This document shows, in pieces, positions 1-5,766 of a DNA stretch of 7,154 nt. Made by a program: the position numbers and the translations under genes. The stretch is from Xanthobacteraceae bacterium (GTDB lineage Bacteria; Pseudomonadota; Alphaproteobacteria; Rhizobiales; Xanthobacteraceae): assembly GCA_030043175.1 (NCBI GenBank), contig JASHYD010000493.1, forward strand, positions 1-7,154. The letters run 5' to 3'. The notes beneath the pieces were generated by a model, which was not told the origin of the DNA, searched no databases, and was given only the letters and a program-made list of their open reading frames with translations. How positions within the stretch are numbered: position 1 is the stretch's first letter; every line of letters starts with the position of its first letter.

Positions 1-36
1 GGTGACGAGTGCGGTTTTCCCGGGGAGGTTGGGCAT
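1..36 (-). CDS. SDR family oxidoreductase, N-terminal fragment (runs off window)
   Basis: Only the first 12 codons are inside the window, reading MPNLPGKTALVT from an ATG at 36-34. This is the first beta strand of an SDR Rossmann fold just before the expected TGxxxGxG motif, so the gene is very probably an NAD(P)-dependent oxidoreductase. A strong Shine-Dalgarno, TAAGGAG at 50-44, lies 7 nt upstream and decides the start; its TAA is also the stop codon of the preceding SDR, so the two genes are tightly coupled. The start region matches the upstream SDR (positions 752-790) at 35 of 39 bases, indicating a tandem duplication. Function beyond the SDR fold cannot be judged from 12 residues. Confidence 0.75.
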   Translation of the reverse strand, partial: MPNLPGKTALVT

Positions 37-43
37 GATCAAG

Positions 44-50
44 CTCCTTA
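44..50 (-). promoter_or_regulatory. Shine-Dalgarno overlapping upstream stop codon
   Basis: On the minus strand TAAGGAG provides both the TAA stop of the SDR at 48-787 and the ribosome binding site of the SDR starting at 36, with 7 nt of spacing. This arrangement favours translational coupling of the two genes. Confidence 0.7.
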
Positions 51-787
51 GGCGTTGGTGCCGCCATCGACCGTCAGATTGGCGCCTGTGATGTAACCGG
101 CTTCCGGACCGGCAACGAACGCCACCATCGCAGCAATATCCTCGACATGGCCGTAGCGCTTCAGTGCGGTGTTGGCTATCTGCGGCGTCGCCCAATCACC
201 GGCGGCGGGGTTGAGATCGGTGTCGATGGGACCCGGCTGAATATTGTTGACGGGATTCCGCGGAACCCGACTTCGCGCGACAGTCCCTGAACGAACATCT
301 TGACCGCGCCCTTGGTTGCCGCGTACGCGACCAGGCCCGGCGTCATCATCCGCTCGCCCACGCAAGAGCCCATCGTGATAATGCGGCCGCCATCCCGCAT
401 GTGCTTGAGGGCGGCCTGTATGGCGAGAAACACACCGCGTAGATTGAGGTCGATCACTCTGTCCATTTCTTCCAGAGTTGTCTCTTCGAAGGGCTTCGGA
501 ATGGCCGTGCCGGCGTTGTTGACCAGAATGTCCAGCCGGTCCAAGGTCGCCACGGTTTTTTCGATGGCGCCACATACGGCCTTCGCATCGGTGGCATCCG
601 CCTGGATCGCGATTGCCTTGCCGCCAGCGACTTCGATGTCCTTCACCACTCGCGCGGCAGCGTCGGCGCCCTTGGTATAGGTGATCGCGACGCTGGCGCC
701 GTCAGCCGCCAACCGCTTGGCGATGGCCGCTCCGATGCCGCGGGAGGCGCCGGTGACGAGTGCGTTTTTTCCGGAGAGGTTAGGCAT
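48..787 (-). pseudogene. SDR family oxidoreductase interrupted by a one-base frameshift
   Basis: Two overlapping reading frames together give a complete classical SDR of 246 residues. The first frame, from ATG 787, carries the cofactor loop TGASRGIG (12-19), NNAG (90-93), catalytic Ser141 (GSCVGER), Tyr155 and Lys159 (YAATK) and continues to REVGFRGI (171-178). The second frame resumes at VNNIQPGPIDTDL and ends in the usual SDR tail VDGGTNA before TAA at 50-48. The span of 740 nt is one base short of 246 codons plus stop, so a single base is missing around 251-256; an inserted A would give ITVNN, as expected in the family. Without correction, translation leaves the SDR frame before the substrate-binding and C-terminal segments and runs on toward 176. 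Either the gene is inactive or the base is a sequencing error. Family role: NAD(P)-dependent reduction or oxidation of a carbonyl or alcohol in the cytoplasm; the substrate is unknown. It lies 35 bp after the alpha/beta hydrolase. Confidence 0.8.
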
Positions 788-822
788 GATGGTTTGCTTT
801 CCTGTTTGATGGATTTGAACGC

Positions 823-1689
823 TCATGGAGCCCAAGGATCGCTGGACGAAAGGAACATCGAGACGTCGCGAACGAACATTCCGGGATATTGATGGTGTCC
901 GCCGTGCGCAGAGTCCGGATAGATGATCAGCTTTGCGTTCGGCAGGTTTTGTTGCAGGATGAACGAGTTCACCGTGCAAATGATGGGATCATTGCTGCCG
1001 TTCGCGACCAGCGTTGGCTGCGGGATCGTTCTCAGATAATCGTAAGAACCTTCGCGTCGCTCGCTCCATTTCGCGATAGCCGCCCGCTGTGCCGGCGCCA
1101 CCTTGTCGTTCACCTCCGGGTCACGGTCCTTCGAACGAAGCCGGAATCGCTTGAGAAATTCGCGGCCTGCCGCCTGGCTCGCCGGCGACGGGGTGAAGAA
1201 AACACTGAGCCACAGGTGATCCGGGTTGTCATAGCTAGCGCCAAAAATCCGGTTGCCTTCCGGCGTGCCGCCTTGCATGCCCTCGCCGCCGCGCGGCCCG
1301 GTACCAATCAAGACCAGGCGGCGGACCAGATACGGCGCTTGAAGCGTGATCTCCTGCGCGACAAAGCCGCCGATCGAGAAGCCGAGCACGTCGACTTTCG
1401 TCAGCCCGAGCGCCTTGATGAGGGCTATCGCATTCGCGCCCACGTCCTCGAACGCGGTCGGTACTTCTCCGGAGGAACTCGCGATGCCGGCATTGTCGAA
1501 CAAGATCACTTCTCGGTCTTTGGCGAAACCATCAGTCACCGCCGGGTCCCAATGATCCATGGTGCCGGTGTAGTGCTGGTTGAAGACGAGCGGCACGCCG
1601 TTCGGCTTGCCGAAGCGGCGATAGCCGAAGCGGATACCGTTGGCCTCGGCGAACTGCGTCGGCGCGGTCTGGTGGGTGTACTCGGTCAT
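823..1689 (-). CDS. Alpha/beta-fold hydrolase
   Basis: A 288-residue protein of normal size for a single-domain alpha/beta hydrolase. Visible motifs: the oxyanion-side segment GVPLVFNQHYTG (31-42), nucleophile elbow GFSIGG with Ser105 (103-108), acid Asp234 in NGSNDP, and His262 in DSAHGGHHQ, giving a complete Ser-Asp-His triad. There is no signal peptide or membrane segment, so it should be cytoplasmic. Family members hydrolyse esters, lactones, C-C bonds or epoxides; nothing here fixes the substrate. The open frame extends upstream to 1848, but ATG 1689 is preferred because AGGAG (1701-1697) lies 7 nt ahead and homology-like sequence begins directly after it, while the extension overlaps the SDR remnant. 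It lies between two SDR genes on the same strand, 46 bp after one and 35 bp before the other, which suggests a shared pathway. A 290-codon open frame on the opposite strand is a coding shadow. Confidence 0.88.
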   Translation of the reverse strand: MTEYTHQTAPTQFAEANGIRFGYRRFGKPNGVPLVFNQHYTGTMDHWDPAVTDGFAKDREVILFDNAGIASSSGEVPTAFEDVGANAIALIKALGLTKVDVLGFSIGGFVAQEITLQAPYLVRRLVLIGTGPRGGEGMQGGTPEGNRIFGASYDNPDHLWLSVFFTPSPASQAAGREFLKRFRLRSKDRDPEVNDKVAPAQRAAIAKWSERREGSYDYLRTIPQPTLVANGSNDPIICTVNSFILQQNLPNAKLIIYPDSAHGGHHQYPGMFVRDVSMFLSSSDPWAP

Positions 1690-1735
1690 GGCGCGTCTCC
1701 TGAATGCCAGTCCCGGAAATGCAGCAGTGGACTCT

Positions 1736-2066
1736 TCAGCTCGCGGTCTTGCCACCGTTGATCCGCACGATCTGGCCGGTGATGAACGAGGCTTTCTCCG
1801 AAGCGAGAAACAGGATGGCGTCGGCGATCTCCTCCGGCTTGGCGCCACGCCTCAGCGGCACCGCGGCGTAAAACGCCGATTTTTTCTCCGCCGTGCCGGT
1901 CAGCCGGTCGAGCATGGCAGTGTCCGTCGGACCGGGCGCCACCGCGTTGACACGGACGCCGAAGGCGGCGGCTTCGAGGGTTGCGGATTTTGTCAGGCCT
2001 TCGACAGCATGTTTGCTGGCGGTGTAGAGCGACAGGTTCGCCGCGCCGCCTCGTCGGTCGCGGCAT
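1736..2066 (-). pseudogene. SDR remnant lacking its N-terminal half
   Basis: From about 2050 to the TGA at 1738-1736 the sequence reads as the C-terminal 104 residues of an SDR: YTASKHAVEGL (catalytic Tyr and Lys in YxxxK), VNAVAPGPTDTAM, then LRRGAKPEEIADAILFLAS, and FITGQIVRINGG near the end. The cofactor-binding TGxxxGxG half and the catalytic serine are absent. Just upstream are an intact-looking ribosome binding site, TAGGAG at 2080-2075, and an ATG at 2066, 8 nt later, but this ATG is not in frame with the SDR segment, and the SDR frame is closed by TAG at 2080-2078. The simplest reading is an internal out-of-frame deletion of about 130-140 codons between the original start and residue 150 or so. 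A GTG at 1942 could start a 68-residue peptide, but it has no convincing role. The remnant follows the metallo-hydrolase stop by under 20 bp, so the original gene was part of the operon. Confidence 0.75.
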
Positions 2067-2084
2067 CCGGTCGTCTCCTAGATG

Positions 2085-2942
2085 TCAGGCAGCAAAGTCA
2101 AATTCCGTTAGCGTGATGCGTTCTGCGAGGCGGTGTGCTGACAATGGATCGTGGGAGGGGAGCAGCACCGTCGGCTCCGAGCGGGCGAACGCCGCGATGC
2201 GTTCAAGGGTGTCGAGATAGGCGCGCACGTCGCCCGCGAGTCCGTCCACGACGCGCTCCTTGAGGAGTATCTCAGCGTAGGTGGCATCGGCAGCGATGAA
2301 ATAGGTCACCTCGGGTGTTCGCACCACCACGGACCTGTGGCCTGCCATGTGTCCTGGGGTGGGTACAGCAAAGACCGAGCCGTCCGATGTCAGGGGCAAG
2401 GTGCGATCGAACGACGATACGGCTGGCCCAGTCAGTTCAGTTTGGCGAGGCTCAAACCATGACGGAAAGTGTGACGGGTTGGCTCCGAGCAGCGCGCCTT
2501 TTACTCCCTGCGCAGCCTGGTAGTTCTCCGGCGAGACGAGGATATCGGTGTCGCGGAAGTAGCTCAGGCCGTCCGCGTGATCATGGTGCAAATGCGTCAT
2601 CACAACCATCCGGAGGTCTTTGCCGGGGTCGATGCCTATCGAGCGTAGCCGGGGTCCGATCTCGTCCTCAGGCTCGACGTGAATGTCGATCGCGAGATCG
2701 AAGAATGGGCTCCACCAAGGGAAGTAGCCACGCGCCGAAGCACGAGCGCTCTCGCCGGTGTCGACGAGAATGAGACCCTCGTCGTGCTCGATCATGAACG
2801 AGTAGATGGGCAGCGGCTCAGTCCACTCACGGTCGAGAAGGATCGCGAGGCGGCGGCGCCAGAGTGGAAGGTTGATGTTCCCGGCCCGGTGCGAGGGGCG
2901 GATCTGGATCGTGCCCGTCTTGACGGCGTGAACGGTGGTCAT
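2085..2942 (-). CDS. Metallo-beta-lactamase-fold hydrolase, N-acyl-homoserine lactonase-like
   Basis: A 285-residue protein. It carries the dinuclear metal site of the AHL lactonase branch (AiiA/AttM type) of the metallo-beta-lactamase superfamily: HLHHDH with His117, His119, Asp121 and His122; His198 in TPGHMAGH; Asp219 in IAADATY; His264 in LPSHD. The N-terminus IYSFMIEHDEGLILVDTG is also typical. Known members open lactone rings, including acyl-homoserine lactone signals, in the cytoplasm; related enzymes act on other lactones, so quorum quenching is plausible but not shown. There is no signal peptide. The open frame reaches 3095, but ATG 2942 is preferred because GGAG at 2952-2949 lies 6 nt ahead and the longer version runs into the end of the preceding gene. 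It follows that gene by 112 bp and is followed within 20 bp by the start signals of the damaged SDR. Confidence 0.88.
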   Translation of the reverse strand: MTTVHAVKTGTIQIRPSHRAGNINLPLWRRRLAILLDREWTEPLPIYSFMIEHDEGLILVDTGESARASARGYFPWWSPFFDLAIDIHVEPEDEIGPRLRSIGIDPGKDLRMVVMTHLHHDHADGLSYFRDTDILVSPENYQAAQGVKGALLGANPSHFPSWFEPRQTELTGPAVSSFDRTLPLTSDGSVFAVPTPGHMAGHRSVVVRTPEVTYFIAADATYAEILLKERVVDGLAGDVRAYLDTLERIAAFARSEPTVLLPSHDPLSAHRLAERITLTEFDFAA

Positions 2943-2983
2943 GGCATGCTCCAGTCTCTGGATGGCCAGGAAATCGGTGTTGG

Positions 2984-3000
2984 CGGTTATCTCGGTTATC
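2984..3000. repeat. Short tandem direct repeat CGGTTATC
   Basis: The octamer CGGTTATC occurs at 2984-2991 and again at 2993-3000, a 9-bp period, in the 112-bp gap just upstream of the metallo-hydrolase start at 2942. It might be a pair of regulator half-sites or have arisen by chance; the spacing is shorter than the helical turn usual for direct-repeat operators. Confidence 0.3.
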
Positions 3001-3054
3001 GGTTGGGCTTTCGCACGGCGTGGCCTGAGCGACGCTTCAGTTTCCTCGTGACAG

Positions 3055-3657
3055 TCATTGTGCCTGCGAGCCAGGAGCCGGGATTTCAAATGCATTCAAA
3101 AGCGCGCAGACAACGTGATAGATACCGGTGAGATACGTGATTTCTACTAATCCCCGTTGTCCGAAAGCATGCTCGGCTGCACTATAAAGAGCCGCGTCAA
3201 CATGGTGCTCGGCTGAAAGTTGCCGCGCGAAACGATACGCGATTTTCTCTTGGTCGCTCAGTTCATCTGGTAGTCTGCCGGTCGCAAGCGCTCGGATTGC
3301 ATCCTCTGAAATGCCCGCCTTTTGTGCCGCCTCCGAATGAGCGTAAAGCTCATAGGGCGATTTCCACACGGCACCGACGGCGAGGACCACGACTTGGCGG
3401 ACACGCTGGCTTAGCGACGTTTGTTTTTGTTCAGTTTCCTGCAAATCCAAAAAGCTCGACGAAATGGCAGGGCTGAAGAGTATCGGATTGAATGGACCGA
3501 TAAGTCTCCCGTCCGCAAGCTTGCCCTGGAAAACACCTTTGGCCCACTGAAACCATGTCTTATCTAGCCGTTCGTAGGTTTCTTTTTGCGCTGTCGACAG
3601 CGTCGAGGGATCTAACAAGGGCAGACGACCGCCTAACATTTCAGTTTGCGCAGACAT
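3055..3657 (-). CDS. Carboxymuconolactone decarboxylase-like protein (AhpD-like fold)
   Basis: A 200-residue all-helical protein. The core SLSQRVRQVVVLAVGAVWKS followed by YELYAH (Glu103, His107), then SEAAQKAGIS (108-117), is the signature of the carboxymuconolactone decarboxylase family, where the glutamate and histidine lie in the active helix. The redox CxxC of AhpD proper is missing, so a peroxidase-partner role is unlikely; a decarboxylase or gamma-lactone-linked role, or an uncharacterised one, is more likely. Start ATG 3657 is supported by AGGAG at 3670-3666, spacing 8 nt. No signal peptide is seen. It lies 43 bp after the MmgE/PrpD gene and 112 bp before the lactonase-like gene, in the same direction. 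Its base composition is clearly lower in GC than its neighbours: lines I counted by hand gave 43-57%, against 68% in a line of the MmgE/PrpD gene. That suggests a separate origin for this gene. Confidence 0.85.
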   Translation of the reverse strand: MSAQTEMLGGRLPLLDPSTLSTAQKETYERLDKTWFQWAKGVFQGKLADGRLIGPFNPILFSPAISSSFLDLQETEQKQTSLSQRVRQVVVLAVGAVWKSPYELYAHSEAAQKAGISEDAIRALATGRLPDELSDQEKIAYRFARQLSAEHHVDAALYSAAEHAFGQRGLVEITYLTGIYHVVCALLNAFEIPAPGSQAQ

Positions 3658-3700
3658 TGTGCACTCTCCTATTCATTGATGAGTTAAGTGCCGCACCGCG

Positions 3701-5224
3701 TCACTGAACGCCTGGGCTGCGGCTCCTGACTTGGCCAAGAAGATTCATCAGGTCCTCCACCTGGATGCTCTCCAGGGAGAGGACGGCGGCCTGGATGTTC
3801 TTACGCAGGCCCGCGTCGGCGCGGTCGCCAACGAGCCTGTCGAACTTGGTCACAACATCATCCCAGGTGAAAGGGCGGGTCGGGAAACCGGGGTAGTCCT
3901 TCACCTCGTGGGTGTCCGATTGGCCGTTCGTGAGCAGGACGGTCACCCGGGCCGGCATTTCGGCGGGATAGCGGGCGGTGAAGCCGGCATTTGGCCTGAC
4001 CTGAACCTTCAGGAGTAGACTCTGCACGTCCGGCCGGGTGATCCGCTGAGGGGTGAGCTGCGTCGTACGGACCTCGCCGTCGATTGCGGCCACAGCCAGC
4101 AGATAGGGGAGGCTGTGGTCGGCATCTTCCTTCGTGTGGACTTTGGTCTTGGGCCCGAACTTCCCGCCGCCGGTGAAGTCGTAGGCGTCCTGGAAGACCT
4201 CCGCCTGGATGCTTGCGACTGCGGCGGGATTAAATGGGTAAGCCCTGCGTAGCTCGAGCATGCAGAAGATGGCCGACTGGGTCGGGACGGCGCTATTGTA
4301 ACTCTTGAGCGCGAGCCGATCGAAGCAGTCCAGCTGCACGAGATCCCAATCGACCTTGATCGGCTGACCAAGAGCGTGGGCGAGCCCTTCGGGGCCCTCG
4401 ATCACATACTTCGGGCCGGTCACGCCGCGGGACGCCAGGAATGCCCCTTGGATGCCCGCGAAGGTCAGCTGGCTGGGAAGCAGGCCCTTCCATTGCGAGA
4501 TCGGCGTGGTTCGCACCACGAGCAATGGAACGCCGCTAGATGCGCAGATCCCGATGGCCGACGTCGTCTGCTCTTCGTCCAGCTCGAGCGCCTTGGCTAC
4601 CCCGGCACCCCGCGAAAAGATTAGTTGCGTGGTCAGGTCGAACCCGCGCGCCATGAAATGGGCGGCGCCCGTCAGCGTCGCCTCGACTTGGTAGGCGACG
4701 GCCAGAGCCGTCAGGAACTCCTTGCCCGAGCGGCCGGCGTACTCGCAGACGGCGAGAACGCCGCCAGTGTTGTCCGACGGGTGGCAGAGCTCGGCACCAG
4801 CAAGGTAGCTGTCCATATAATCGAGGTAGCGAACCAGGCCCGCGTTGTAGGACCCGGCGTAGACAACGTTGGCCTGCCCGCCGCCGATCAGGGTGCAACG
4901 AGCATCCGAACCGAACGCCTTCGTCTGCGCCAACAACGCTTTCATGGACGGCGCCTCGAGCGTGCCGATGCCGCAGGCCAGCGAATCCAGGAGGGCAATC
5001 TTTAGCCGCTGCCGCCGCTCGGCCGTGAGGTCCTCGAAACGCGTGCGCGAAGCAAATCGGGCCATACCTTGAGTCTGGCTTGGCCCAGTCGTGACTGGCT
5101 CCAGCGGCGCGCCGCCGGGCGCCGCAGCGAGTGGGTTTTCCGAGCATGCGGCTTCTGCGACGACAGCCGATGCCGCTAAGGCAGCGATTCCCTTGAAGGA
5201 TGTCCGACGATCGATCCCGGTCAC
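3701..5224 (-). CDS. MmgE/PrpD-family protein with a twin-arginine-like leader
   Basis: From GTG 5224 this is a 507-residue protein. Residues 5-27 read as a Tat-type signal: DRRTSFKG (Arg6, Arg7, Phe10), a hydrophobic stretch IAALAASAVV, then AEAAC. The rest is MmgE/PrpD fold: LLDSLACGIGTL (78-89), LDYMDSYLAGAELCHPSDN (134-152), LALKSYNSAVPTQSAI (304-319) and DADHSLPYLLAVAAIDG (367-383). The best-known members are 2-methylcitrate dehydratase, iminodisuccinate epimerase and cis-aconitate decarboxylase, which act in the cytoplasm, so an export leader is unusual. The substrate is not known. The open frame continues to 5422, but GTG 5224 is preferred because GGAG at 5235-5232 lies 7 nt ahead and Tat motifs sit close to the N-terminus; the upstream part has no domain-like sequence. 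This is the first gene of the minus-strand run; the next one starts 43 bp after its stop. Confidence 0.87.
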   Translation of the reverse strand: MTGIDRRTSFKGIAALAASAVVAEAACSENPLAAAPGGAPLEPVTTGPSQTQGMARFASRTRFEDLTAERRQRLKIALLDSLACGIGTLEAPSMKALLAQTKAFGSDARCTLIGGGQANVVYAGSYNAGLVRYLDYMDSYLAGAELCHPSDNTGGVLAVCEYAGRSGKEFLTALAVAYQVEATLTGAAHFMARGFDLTTQLIFSRGAGVAKALELDEEQTTSAIGICASSGVPLLVVRTTPISQWKGLLPSQLTFAGIQGAFLASRGVTGPKYVIEGPEGLAHALGQPIKVDWDLVQLDCFDRLALKSYNSAVPTQSAIFCMLELRRAYPFNPAAVASIQAEVFQDAYDFTGGGKFGPKTKVHTKEDADHSLPYLLAVAAIDGEVRTTQLTPQRITRPDVQSLLLKVQVRPNAGFTARYPAEMPARVTVLLTNGQSDTHEVKDYPGFPTRPFTWDDVVTKFDRLVGDRADAGLRKNIQAAVLSLESIQVEDLMNLLGQVRSRSPGVQ

Positions 5225-5231
5225 TGCCACG

Positions 5232-5236
5232 CTCCG
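5232..5236 (-). promoter_or_regulatory. Ribosome binding site supporting the GTG start of the MmgE/PrpD gene
   Basis: On the minus strand CGGAG at 5236-5232 is 7 nt before GTG 5224-5222. It favours this start over upstream ATG codons (for example that of MIARPIC), which would put over 30 extra residues in front of the twin-arginine motif. Confidence 0.5.
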
Positions 5237-5424
5237 ATCAGTGTCGAAGATCAACGCCCGGCGTTTCAAGTTGTTGCGAGAGATGCCCGGGGCGACAGCG
5301 ACGGTGCTTGCTTCGCAATGCCGGCAGATAGGCCTGGCAATCATGACTGCGCTATCGATCAGGCGCTGCGCGTCACCCTTCGAGCGCTCGCCGCCTCTCG
5401 GGGCGCTCATGGTGCAGGTCACTT

Positions 5425-5436
5425 CAATCTAGATTG
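5425..5436. promoter_or_regulatory. 12-bp perfect palindrome, possible operator
   Basis: CAATCTAGATTG is a perfect 12-bp palindrome about 200 bp upstream of the preferred MmgE/PrpD start. Its size fits a dimeric repressor or activator site, but no regulator gene is adjacent and only one copy was noticed. Confidence 0.3.
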
Positions 5437-5510
5437 CGACGATGCTGGCCGCCGGGCTTTCCACACGACTGAACTGTTGCCCTCCTTGGGCGGCTTTCGA
5501 GGGCACGGTG

Positions 5511-5548
5511 CATAAAAAATAAAGAAGTGACGGTCACCGAGCACTTCT
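5511..5548 (-). terminator. Intrinsic terminator-like hairpin on the minus strand
   Basis: Reading the minus strand, AGAAGTG (5548-5542) pairs with CACTTCT (5529-5523) around a 12-nt loop and is followed directly by TTATTTTTTATG. This is the layout of a Rho-independent terminator. The loop contains GGTGACCGTCAC, itself partly self-complementary. No clear minus-strand gene ends just upstream; an open frame ending at 5576 finishes in GYDELSAGS and could be a remnant. It may instead insulate the MmgE/PrpD operon from transcription coming from the right. Confidence 0.45.
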
Positions 5549-5586
5549 CCGGAACGACGCCGCGCAGCAACCTGTTTAGGACCCAG

Positions 5587-5653
5587 CCGACAACTCGTCA
5601 TATCCGGCCTTGATGATCGTTTCCTCCCGAAACGGTCGGCGATGAGTTGTCGG
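5587..5653. repeat. Nested inverted repeat
   Basis: Outer arms CCGACAACTC (5587-5596) and GAGTTGTCGG (5644-5653) are perfect 10-bp complements separated by 47 bp. Inside, CGTTTC (5618-5623) and GAAACG (5629-5634) form a hairpin with a 5-nt loop, extended by three more pairs (one G-T) to 5615-5637. The structure has no T-tract, so it is not an ordinary terminator. It could be a cruciform, a regulator site, a structured leader or a mobile-element relic. Confidence 0.55.
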
Positions 5654-5766
5654 TGCTTCGCTCCTGCGTGAGACTTTCGAGTTGCACCCCTCACGCGGTC
5701 CCGGCTCGTACTCTGCTGATGCTCCAGGGGCCGGGGCCTCCGGCGCGCGGCTACCGAGCGACTCCG

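Larger units (their letters stand above)
5225..5766. other. Intergenic region between divergently oriented genes
   Basis: This stretch separates the starts of the minus-strand MmgE/PrpD operon and the plus-strand alpha-CTD-like gene, so it should contain promoters for both. I could not assign convincing -35/-10 pairs. It holds a 12-bp palindrome (5425-5436), a terminator-like hairpin reading on the minus strand (5511-5548) and a nested inverted repeat (5587-5653). Open frames that cross it on both strands lack recognisable domains. Confidence 0.6.

Noticed and set aside
889..1761. 290-codon plus-strand open frame
   Set aside because: It is antisense to the alpha/beta hydrolase, whose catalytic triad and ribosome binding site are clear. 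The Arg-rich translation has no recognisable domain.
3055..3657. AhpD alkylhydroperoxidase identity for the CMD-like protein
   Set aside because: The CxxC redox pair required for AhpD activity is absent; only the broader family fold is supported.
4536..5147. 203-codon minus-strand open frame
   Set aside because: It overlaps the MmgE/PrpD gene in another frame; the Arg- and Gly-rich composition is typical of a high-GC shadow frame.
5225..5422. N-terminal extension of the MmgE/PrpD protein
   Set aside because: The extra 66 residues have no domain-like sequence and would put the twin-arginine motif far from the N-terminus; GTG 5224 has its own ribosome binding site.
5647..5766. TTG-initiated 40-residue extension of the alpha-CTD-like protein
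   Set aside because: No ribosome binding site precedes 5647, the start lies within an arm of the inverted repeat, and the extension is low in domain-like character.
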